Notes under the pieces: model-generated | Seen by the model: only the letters and a program-made list of their open reading frames with translations | Databases searched by the model: none | Told to the model about the DNA's origin: nothing | Shown here: in pieces, positions 24,289-36,200 of the stretch | How the letters are laid out: each line of letters opens with the position of its first letter | Numbering within the stretch: position 1 is the stretch's first letter | Program-made: the position numbers and the translations under genes | Assembly (NCBI GenBank): GCA_030248295.1 | Contig: JASANH010001500.1 | Coordinates: 16,903 to 80,902, forward strand | Length of the DNA: 64,000 nt | Source: Mesodorylaimus sp. YZB2_4 | Lineage: Eukaryota > Nematoda > Enoplea > Dorylaimida > Dorylaimidae | Direction: 5' to 3'

Positions 24289-27200
24289 ATGGCCAAAGAA
24301 AACGACAAGATGGACGATACAGCTGAAGGCAAAGATAAGAAACATATTGAAGAACCCAAAGTGGCCTTCCACTCTGTACATAATTTAGAATCAGAAGCCA
24401 GTGATAACGACGCGGATACGGATGGAGGAGACAAAAAGAAGTGCGTGAAGCAAAATCCTGCAAATAAATCGAGAAAACGGCCGACGGAATTGAAAGAAAC
24501 ATCCGAAACACCATTGGCTAATAATTCCGCGAAAAAGAAGCGTTCAGATCCCCCGAAAAAACCGCTAAACAAAGAGAAAACGGTGCCTCAACCAGATAAC
24601 GACGCGGATACGGATGGAGCAGGCGAAGTGGAGTCCGTGAAACAAGTTCCCTCGAATAAATCACAGAAACAAGTGAAGAAGGCGTCCGAGGCACCTCTGG
24701 CGAATAATTCTACGGCAAAGAAACGTTCGAATCCACCAGAAAAACTGGTAAACGAAACGAAAACAGCGCCTCAAACAGGTGAAGACTCGGAAAGCGTTGA
24801 TTCTAATTCTGGAAGGTAAGCAGTTTTAAAAAAATTTGTTAGGTACTCGGCCGAAAGTGCGTATCTTATTTTTTATTTCCCTTTCCATTTTTCATTTTTG
24901 CGTTTTTGAACAACACTGGTCATTTATGCGAACAACAACTTCATTTGGTTTTATTTTTAGGAGTGAACAAAGCGCAAATGCTGTATTGCTATTGAAACCT
25001 CCTCGTAAAAAGTACCTTAAAACTGGACTTTATAACAATGCTGTCCCAGCGTAAGTTTTTTAAAAATAGATTCTCTTGAATTCCTCAATTTTTTAATTTG
25101 CAGATTGCCGACGTCCGAAACACTTCCGTCCACGATTTGGTCCTCATCACTTGGCCAATTTCGAAAACACAAATCGGATACGATGGATAATGAATTCTAT
25201 TTGCCCTATGATTATTGGTGGAATTTTCGATTTCAAAAAGTACAATAATTTACATTTTTGCTACAAAACAGCTTTAATAAATCAATAAATTTTTAGGAAT
25301 TCACTCTTATGAATCCGTCCGAAGATTATCGAAAAATCCGAACCAGTAAGTTTTGAATGTTTGCCACACTTAAAAAAAATCCTGCGATTTTTTCAATTTT
25401 TTTAGATTTATATTTTGATGGAAAGCCCGCAATCGGCATGAAGAACGATGTTTGTAGCTGCAGCGAAAAGTATGCCTGTGGCAAGGATTGTTTAAACCGG
25501 TAAGATTTATTTAATCAAAAAATCGATTTATGCGAAGTATAATTGTGAAATTTCGAAATTTAAGGGTCCTGTTCATTGAATGTGATCCGGCGAAATGTCC
25601 ATGCGGTGACAAATGCACTAACAACTGTATGCAAAAACGGGGATGGTGTCAACAGATTGAACGGTTTAATTGCGGCGAAAAAGGATTCGGTGTTCGCTCA
25701 ACGGCGAAAATCGAGAAAGGTAACGAAAGATTTTCTTTGTTTTTTAAATGTTCGTTCTGTATGGTCAAGGTTTTAATCCAGATCAACTTATATTTGCCTT
25801 AAAACAAGGCGTTTACGATGTTTAGCCGAAACCTAAACTTTCTTTTGTTTAGGAACGTTCATATGCGAGTACGTCGGAGAGGTTGTGAGTCAAAAAACGT
25901 TCAGCGATCGTATGGCTACGTGGTATCGAAATTCACTTCATCATTTCGCATTGAAATTAGATGCTGGTACAATAATCGATGCGTATCGGAGTGGCAGTAT
26001 TGCTCGATTCCTCAATCATTCGTGCGAACCAAATTGCGAAATGGAAAAATGGTCAGTGAATGGTTTCTATCGAATGGGCATTTTCGCATTACGCGATATT
26101 GAACCCGGAGAAGAACTCTGTTTCGATTATAAATTCCATGCCTACAATGCGACGCAGATGTGTCTGTGCGGAAGCGAAAATTGTCGGGGAACTGTTAATA
26201 GCGGAACCGGTGATGAACGGCAGACGAGAAAAGGCACACCGAAGAGGGCCGTTGAACACAACGTAAGTCTATTTTTAATGTCGGTCGTGTGACGGGCTAA
26301 TTACTGGCCACCTTAAGACATCCTCCTTTTTAACGCCACTGCCCTAAGCTAACCTAGCACGGACGGTGATTATGTACACGCTTAGCCACGCCTACTGACC
26401 AACCCCCTCTTGGACGCAGGTGTGACCGGATTAGTCATATTTAGCAAAGGCGAGATTCTTGCCAAATCCTGTCTTTGCAGGATTTTTAAAAAAAGCTCGA
26501 ATTTGTGTGTTATTTTCACTGATACAGGTACAACTGAATTGAATCAATGTGTTTTGCAATAGAAACATGAAAATCAGTCATAAAAGGGTTTATTTGCGAG
26601 CAGGATTGTTTTTATAGTCTGTTAAAGACAGGAGGTTGAAAAAGCTTAATGCAGCTAGAAACAGCAAAATTTTCTGCTGTCAACCTATTTCTCAGATTCT
26701 AGTAGGACTGTGATGTGTTAAAGGCCTGAATACTTCACTGTGTACACGAGACGTATATTGAGGGGTCGTATTTTAACTTGTGATTACCCGTACTTCATAG
26801 CGCTGCGATATTGGGGTAGATGAGAACTGACTTGCGAGTCCAGCATTCTGTGCTGCCCTTTTATCACATTGGACGGTGTTCAAGTCAGGAAAAGTCAAGT
26901 TAGAACGTGTAAATTGCAGTGTAGGTAGAAACAGTAGCTTTGCCTGTCCTGGAACCAGGCGAGTCTTGTCTTTTAGCCAGAGTCCAGCATGAAGGAGTAA
27001 CCAAAGACGCTGTTGGATAACGATAGGTCGGGATCCCGATCCCATCGTGATTTGAGCCCTTCTGATTCCGATCCTGATCACAACCTTTAGGCATTGGGAT
27101 TCTGCATAAATAATGAGACAAAGGGATCATTTTTTCTCGTGCAGTGTCCAACACGAGGCGAGCTAACTCACTTTCAAACATTTGGCGTGAATAGCATACT

Positions 27201-30200
27201 TGAAAATCCAGGAATACAATTGGATTGCCAGGTGTGCAAATTCCGGCTGGATATGTGGTGGCGCCTGGTATAGCTAGGTCCTAGTGTCGGTAGTAGCTTT
27301 TTCAAACTATTTCTTGTTTAGCTTGTTCCTTCAAATGGGGCGAGTCGTTATCGTGGTTTGGAACTACATTCGCTCATTGCGACTGTTACTCGACACGAAA
27401 CATTAGTAATATCGAAACGACGAATTTTCCTTCATCGAAACGTGGACAACGAACGAAGGAAGTTGAAAATGGCTGTCGAGTCAGTGGACACGTTAGCAAC
27501 TATGGACGACGCTCAAAAAGCAGGTATGTAACTGTGTGATATTTTTTAAAGTTGAGGACTTGCGTTGTCCTATCTAGCGTTCGTTCGGGATCTCCCGATC
27601 CTGATAAAATATGGTCGGGTTCGAATGTTGCGGAGACGCATCAGATGGGGAAGCTGGAGAAAACTTGGCGAATGCTTAATTTGATAAAGAGGAAGCATGG
27701 GATTTGTTTCTTAATTGATAACTGCTTCTCAGCTTTTTTTGCTTGCCTGATCTTGGAACCAATGATAAATACTGTACTAAAAATTATCCAATGAAATATA
27801 GGTTTTGGCTCTATCAGGGTGGGTTGTAGGTCATCTACTATATCGAATGAAAACAGTGAAAAAAATCCCGATCCTGGTCAGGATTGGGATTTTTCCGTTC
27901 AGTCCGTTCCAGACCCTTATCGGGCTTTAATCAAAGATTTTTGGCTGGTTAGGTTAGGCGTTGGCTGATGCTCCAAGTAAACTCCGCAACTTTAGAGAAA
28001 GAGGCTTGGAGCACCTGGAAAAGAAGGAAAAACTAATGGCGCTTCTGAAAAACTGAGTTTTGAGTGTTTCCGAGTCAATCTCATTTGCTGAGTGGCTGTT
28101 CTTGGTACTGCTCACACATTCTTCTTTTACTTGCAAACAGGGGCTAGGCGACCGTTAATGAACTCATCATCGCGGTTGTTTTTTGAAATTGGCAGGTCAT
28201 TTTTGATCGCTTTCGATTGCATTCTGTTGCAAATCTCACAGTCAGGTCGATACCAATGCAAAGGGTGCAGGCATAAACGGGCAGGTCAAAGTTTCTCAGG
28301 TCAGCTTCCAAAGATGGAATGTTTTTCCAGCGCCACCGCCAGTTGGCCGCGTTCTCTGTGGTGGCGGCAGGTGCTGTCTCTTCATTATCGTTGGCGTTAA
28401 CTTGACTAATCGGTCAGCCGCTTTTGGTTGAGACGGAAGCCCAGCATCGACCGACCCGGCCGAACCGACACACCGATCCGGGCCGTATCGGTTTGGGGGA
28501 ACCGAGCCAAGCTGTGGGTCGGCCGGATCGGGATTTAGAATTCCCGCCAAAATTTTTTCTCTGGTGTCCAGTCATGTCTTCAATGCAGGCAGCTAGGATC
28601 GACACTTGAACCCACTGGACTGGCCGCCCATGCATGACATCGACGTTTTTTTGCAAGTTTTGACCCCACCCACCTTCTGTCCACATGGGAGCGCGGCTCA
28701 TTGGCTTGTGAGAGGTTGATGGGGGGGCAACCCTAACTGAAACGCTTCAGTTCTATTCTGCCTGAAGACGTCAGTTTATGAAACCTGTACTCAGGGAACT
28801 GGCTGTGGGCGATACACCAGAAATTCAATTGGAGGTGGAGGTATATTGAGAAAACTAGTCCTAATTGCCAGTCGGGGCCTTCCGTTCTTGCCCTCTGTCA
28901 TCCGGAAACGCCGATTCTGGCGCAGGATGCCCTCGGCGGTGATGCTCCAGCGGAGCAGCTCCAAGTGAGGCCATCAGAGGGAACCTGCCATGAGAGTTAA
29001 TCGCCTCACGCACTGCCGCACCCGTCATTATGACTGCTGGCTGGCAACTTGCAAAACCCATAGGAAATTGGGGCAGGTGGGCCCCAATTTCCCAAAACCC
29101 AGCCCGAAAAATTTAAAAAGCTGTCCTCATACTGGCCACCTCCCACTCTAAGAAGGCAAGTCTAGAAGCGAAACGGGATATTGCAAGTGCAGTTGGACAG
29201 TAAAAATTTCTGAAATTCTACGCTGTCGCCTCAGTCAGCATGAGGCAAGGAGTGATCACGTTAACTTATTCCTAAAATTCTCCTCCCCTGTCCGTTTTTG
29301 CGCGGAATCCGTCAGCCCCTTCCTCCTTGACTGCGGGTGTCTGGTGGTTCTTTATCGAAGAAAGAATGTGCATCATGCCACAAAACAAATGGGTGGGCGC
29401 AGTACAACGATGGGTCGGATCGGATCGGTGTGGTGACCTCACACCCGGGTCGGTCGATGCTGGACGGAAGCGCGGAAGGCTCAAGCATTTTAATGCCATC
29501 AACATGATCTAATCATTTATTCAGCCTGCGGCCATAGATCAAGAGACAGTGTGCGCGTGAATCGAGCAACCTTTGCTCTGAGTGACGCATTGAGGCTTAA
29601 AGCAAATAAGATACTGTGGGTTTGAGCACTCTGCTACTTTAGGCTTTGCTACTTTACGCAAATCAGTCTTGGAAAGATTCATTGTGTCTCCTGCAAACCC
29701 CATGAAAATATATATAAGTTAATCGTGACACGTGCATTTAGGCTATGTAAGGTGCTTAGCAAAACCACATACACTGCAGGCTTAGTATTATTGGTTTTTT
29801 CAACGCTCATCGTACATATTGTCATTTTTTGTCTCAATTATTCGATCCCGAGTTGTTTGATCTCACAATCGAGCTCACGATCTCACGGCACTGTCATTGG
29901 GTGCCGCAGGTATAACGCGAACCACCGATGTTTCCTGTCTTTTTAAAATCACCGCACGAAATGCTTTTCGAAACACGGAACTCATTGTGTAGTAGACGAA
30001 AAAATGTGATGTTGAATATGCGCATGGCAATAGGGCGTTGAAAGCTGCGGCAGTGATGTGGGCCGTTGGGGACAAGTATTTAAGTAAAGTGGTCAATAGA
30101 ACTGAACTGGCCCATCTTAACAGGGCATAAGTGACCAGGATCACACCCAGGGTCTTGATCATGTTGACTCCCAAATCCTCCCTGACTCGTCTTCTTTCTT

Positions 30201-33200
30201 CGCTGGATAATGATTTGGACTTTTCAAAACGGTACCGTAAAAGGACCAAAGTGACAGAGAACAGAATCAAGTTTCCCATACCTGCCCCGATTCGCACGCT
30301 AGATAATAGATGTTGAAACCACAGGTCGGGCGTGACCACTGCGTAGCAAACGTGGAACAATTTCGAGGAGTTCGCCATATCAAAGGCGGAAACAGCAATT
30401 GCTGTGGCTACAATCCACGCCACTGCATTTAGAGTGATCACATACGTTTTCCGCAGTCGTGTCGCGTACATGATGGGCGCAGCCACGGCTAGCAGACGAT
30501 CCATATTTATGGCCAGTGTCATTAAATCTGATACGGTAGGCTCCCAGATGCCGGGAAACATTTGTAAGAGGCAGGAGACTTGTGTGTTCGTTTCAGGAAT
30601 ATTGAGGATGACCAATATTATTTTCTTGGTTCCTTGAATGATATAGAATACTCCGCCGCACAAATCAGCTATGGCCAAAGAGGCTAGCGAACACATGAAT
30701 TTTGAATGTAATGACGTAGATTTGGTGATCGTGATCACTACGCAGGTGTTGGTTACGACGGAACTGAAACCCATGATGACCCAGCATATGAGAGCTGGCA
30801 CTTGTAATCGGAGGGTTTGGAGGGATAAGGAGTCGAGAGCAAGCATTGTGTTGTTCATGATTGAGCCTAGGATTCTTAGATGCCTTCCGGTTCCAAGAGG
30901 GAATGCCGCCGTGTGGAGCGGTTGGTCAAAGGAGGTCGAAATGGAAAATAAATGCTGGAGAGGAAGGCAGATGTCTGGACATACATCTGCCTCCCTCTCA
31001 TCGGCGGTATGATAAGACGTCTTTGATCAAAAGTGAGAAGTTAATGAGATGATTTCGAAAAATAAGTGTAGAAGATGCCATGGGCGCCATGTCATATTGT
31101 ACTTATCGGTTCGGTTCGTCGAACTTATTTCCTTACCGATAAGTACGTATTTTAAACGAAATTTCCTTGACTACATCCTTTACTTGATATTTAGGCATGG
31201 CAGATACCTGGAGGCAGCTTCTCTACTTATCCTTAGGCACAGTATATCAAGTAGCAGAGGTATTTTGGAAGCGCAAGAGATGCTCATTTACGAATACTTT
31301 ATGCGAATTTTCTTCAAAAAATGTTTCGCCACAGTAAAACCTCTTTCGTGATTTTAGAAGCGCCTGTGGCATGGAAAATGGGTGGTGTTATCTGGCGGCA
31401 TTCTTGGCAGTTTTTTTTGCATAAGTGTGTTTGTGTCATGATGAATGGAAGACCCAAGAAGCTGATTATAGAAATCGTGGGGATGAGGAGACAGGACCGG
31501 GTTCTGGTTGACCATTAAATCCTCTCCCATGGTCGATCCCTCTTATCACCTTCTTCTTTTAGTAATCATTGGTCGGTTCCTCGGTGAACGACGGAAGGCT
31601 CACTTGCAATGGCGCCGATTGGAGAAATTGGGCATTAAAGGCCAGTTGAAAAAGCTTATCGTTCTGGCTAGATATTTGAAAGTGGAAATTGGAAGCGGAT
31701 TGCGATTCAGAGTTCGACGTAATGGATTCGATAAACCAAAATCGATAAATGGGGGCGATCAAAGAAATGACAAATCGCACGAACGTATTGACATCGATGT
31801 GTTGGTGTGGAATGCCGAAAATGGACGGTATTCGAATGTCGAGGCATTTGATGCGGACGTGACAACAATCATTGGCCAATTGAAAACCAAGGCAGCATCG
31901 GTGAACGATGAGAATCGAGAATTCGTTTCGCATTTGGAACAGTTTTATCAGTCGAAGAAAATGGAAATATTTGGATACATGGAAAATGAGAATCAGGAAA
32001 TTCAAGCTCAGGGTCGACCCGACGATGCGTATTGGGCTAATACGAAGCCGTTAGTTGGAATATTGGAAAGCAACAGTGATGGCGTGGAATCGATATGGTC
32101 GAAGAAGGCGAATAAGAAGAACGACGATGAAATACATTGCGTGTGTGGAATTTTCCTCGAAAGCGGTAAGAATTTGTTTGCAAGAATAGATTTTTGTCGT
32201 AAGATGCGAGCTTAACTTTTTTTAAGGCGAAATGATTCAATGCGAGCGATGTTTTTATTGGCAACATGTCGACTGTGTGGGCGAAGATTCGAAAAAAGGG
32301 AAATATATCTGCGAATTTTGTAAAACTGGAAATTTGAACCTTTGCAAGGAAATAGTTTCAATTCCGCAGCCGTTGCCTCGTTTAGAAGGATGTCGTTATT
32401 ATAACGCTTTAATTCACAATGGTCTGCAAGTCCGCGCGGGTAAGTCTGGTCTCGGTATCAATGGGCGAGGCGAGGGGATGCTGAAGGGGTATTTCCCCTT
32501 TTCAGCTGTTTTTGAACAAAAAGTGTGAGCGTGGCACGTGCTAGCGGCTATCCTCTCTGGTTTGTAATATATTCGCTCGGGACTCTGATCCCACTGAAAT
32601 GGTCCGGGATCACAAAATAGATGAAACCGCGTGTTGACTCATGCAGGGTATCACGGGGCAATGAAAAGTTGTGTAAAGGATCAGTTCTTTGGTATATCAG
32701 CCCAAATGTGAGCACGAGATTGCCTCATTTTGCATATTTTCAAGATAGGGAAGGTATCGACAGACATGATAGTTAGGGGTTCAATCGGCCTGCATCGACT
32801 GATCCGACCCTGGGTCTGGATCCCGACCACGATCCGGGGTCGGGCCTCTCCGCTCGAAGAAATGAAAGATTGATGGGGAATACATTCTTACCAACCTGCT
32901 CTGTTTTCTCGCTGTCACTCTGTCAGTCCACTCCAAAGGACGCAGGAGAATTAACCAGCGCCTAAAGCTGGATAATGTCGATTCGAGAGAAAAAAGAGAT
33001 TGTCCCATTACGGTATGCCACGCGTATGGCATTATTTTCAGCAGATAAAGCGCGAAAAGTTTCAGTTTCCGATCGATCGGCAATTTATCTTTTCCGTGCT
33101 TTATCTGCTGAGAAATGATAATGTACCAAAAACTACGTTAAAAAAAACATGCACCACCCTTTGATTCCGCGCAACAGCTTCTTTTCGAAGTTTATAGACG

Positions 33201-36200
33201 TGTATGGCAGACACGTTCGTCGCATAATGAGGAATGATGATGATAATGATCTCGTTTGTTCCAAAGTAGAATAAGCCCTGGTTCGTTCTCTTGTGTCCTT
33301 TAAAGTGGTCCAACATGCAATGACAGCGAGAAAACAGAGCAGAGGAAGAGGGCGCAGTGCCAAAGAGGTCACCCCGTGAGTACAGTCAACTCCGCATAAT
33401 TGCATAGCCTCCGGGCCAAAATTTTATATGCAATTAACCGGTTTATTCCTTTATCCGAAACATCGGATATTTGCATAATATGCATATATGGATGAGTTAT
33501 TCGATTAAGCGATGAAAGCTAGCTTGGTTTGCTCAAGCAAATTATGCTGAATTCACTATTTTCGCAAAAACTCTCAATGACCACTACTTTAATCGCATAA
33601 GATATCAAACAAAACTCCAAAGAAGCAGTGGCATGTATGCGAACACCTATTTAGTGATCTTTTGCAAAGTGATCTGTGATCGTAGTTTGAATGCTGCTTG
33701 TTCCTGCGTTCAAAACGTCCTGCTCAATCTCTTATACTGTAAAGCATCGAGACTGGAATTTTCACGGCTCAAAAAGAATCTTTGCAGAATATGGACAGCA
33801 TTCAGAGCATCAAAAATCGATTTCAGCTTGACTCAATCGTTGTTTAGACTTATCAATAACCTCAATTTTTTCTTTCAAAATTAAGTCCTTGCGTTTTTTC
33901 GAACTATGAAGTTGACTGGTCGATGCCGCAATAGCAAACGCAAAGATCGACCTTCCAGAAAAGAACTAAAATTGACAATGAATATTACTACTAAATGACG
34001 GCGTCGATTATCTAATCTCATCTAATCTGAGCTGAAACCATGGGAAACTGAGAAGCTCGTTATTCGAATATCCGATAACGCTATGCAACTATCCGATGGC
34101 AGAATGCATATGTAGCATATGCGTCGTTCTGTTAAAGGCTATGCATTTATCCGATATTCAATTATGCGAAGATTTTTAACATAGAGGGTATAGGAAAAGA
34201 ATCAGGACTTAAAAATTTTATGCAAGAAAGCGATTTATGCGATTATCCGATATGCAATTAAGTGGAGTCGACTGTATGCTATTCTTTGAAGCAGATCGGC
34301 CTGGGGTCGGATTGGTCGATGCTACGAAGGTGTAGGTGGCTGGAAATATTTTGGGTCCAGAGGGTCAATAAGTAAGAGCTACTTACAATTGGCTTTAAGT
34401 CGCTGGTGCTCGTTTATGTACCGTTAGTGCTGGCGATTGTCCAAGTAAGTAGTGCTGGGTGAATATGCCCTCGCCAAAGACCTGTAGTCCATGGCATGCC
34501 ATATTTTATGCATAGCCAAGCCCTATAGAGCGCACTCGACGGCTAAAGAACACATATTTGACAATTATCTTGTACCGAGGCAGGAGTCGAACCCTACCCT
34601 GCCTGCAAGTGCGCACCCAGCGTGAGAGGCGGGCGCCTTAACCCGCTTGGCAACGGCGCCAGTATACTTATGTACAGTACGTACTGGTCCCGATCCCGAA
34701 TGAAAGCTAGTTAATAAATAATTACATCGTAGGGGCCGGGTGAATGTTTTTTTGATCAGAGTTCAAGATTCTTTTCCGTGAGAGCCCAGGGGAAGGTGAC
34801 CCTTGACATCCTTTTAGCCGACCAATCCATGTCCATACAGAGTAGGCGTGGACTAATATTGAGTAGGTGTGGGTAACCCTTTAGAACGGATCTTATTGCA
34901 GGCGAATTCGTTTATGTGAAAGAGGTCAAAGACGATCGTAAATATATAACGATGAAAATGATTTTGGGAAATCTCGAAGTCATTAAAGAGGAGAATAAAG
35001 ATTTGTCAGTTTCGACCGACAGCGACTCGGAAGTGGATGATAATGAGCAGCCAGGGCGACGAGTGGTCGATTATTTGGGTGTCTATCGACGCAACGATTT
35101 GAGAATATTCCAAGTGGATCGTTTGTTTGTGGATCCTTCGTAAGTGTTAAAGTTAAAGCTCATTTTGCACCTGCCTGAGCCCCCTATCGGGGCACTCTAA
35201 TGGGGTCAAGACAGACGAGGCTGTCCAAGCTTTCGATCGAAGCGGTCCCTATTCATCTGCTTGCTTTCGAGCCTGTTAGGTTGACAGACAGTGGCGTACG
35301 ATATGTTGGGATTGGGCCCCTCCCGACCCCGACTTTTAGGCTCTAGTTTCTGCAGGCAAAAGCACGCTAGGCTTGAAGGCACTGCCTGGTTCATCATAGA
35401 TAGCCTGTATCAATTGCGCGATTCTAGGAGTGGGAGAAAAGCTGACATGACTCATCTGTGCTTTTGGGGCACAATGAGAGCTAGGCTTAAATGTGCAGGA
35501 TTTGCGTTCATTGTGGCAGCTCGTTTTTATATAATGATTTAAAATCGGAAAGAGAAGTTTCAAGATAGCTGTGTGGCTGGAACGTGTGCTTTAGTAAGAA
35601 ATGCAAAAATAAAAAAATCGTTACAGTGTGCAGGATTCGTACCCGATTAGCAGGCTGCCACCTTACCGTCGAGCCATTCACCGCCTAGTGTTTATGTGGG
35701 CAGTCTTTTTGGTCATGGTAGCTTTTATATTTTAGAGGCACGAAATGTATATTTGGAAAGTTCTTCGCCAGGCCGCACGAAACGTGTTGTGATCCCCATC
35801 GATTATTTTATCGAAATGAGGTAATTATGGAGTACGCGCTTACCAACCTAGTCTGCCTATGGCCAGCCAGCAGCCTTGATATGATAAGCTGGCTTGGTCG
35901 TGAGTTAGCCATGGCCTAGTTTCCCTCTGAGAGCATCCGTGCCCAGCTTCAGAGCATTCCAGGATGATAGCGAGCTAAAAGGGAGCTCTGAGAGCCAGTT
36001 TCCCAGTCTCTGCTCTCTCGACGCTACTGTGTGAGTCGCCATGAACGGGAGCCTGTGCTGGAAGATAGTTCTTGCTGCTCTAAAAAATACGACACTGCGG
36101 TTAAAAGAATATGCTTCCGGGAGTGTTTTGTCAAAGTCATTTGAGAGGTTTTCGATGGAATTTGATAATTTTTGGATAATGCTAGAGCGGGGCCGAGGCC

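Larger units (their letters stand above)
27524..31562 (+). other. ASH1 intron 8, hosts a nested gene
   Basis: This 4.04-kb intron contains the antisense GPCR at 29875-30858. The rest is repeat-like. Short GATCC/GGTCGG-rich patches (27580-27650, 28430-28500, 29400-29470) recur in other ASH1 introns. The phase-1 junction across it (GCA G / TA ATC) is consistent, so no coding exon needs to be placed inside it. Confidence 0.65.

Noticed and set aside
28140-28200. A possible ASH1 exon after a CAG acceptor
   Set aside because: The phase between exon 8 (27523) and exon 9 (31563) already matches without it, and the sequence is not conserved ASH1.
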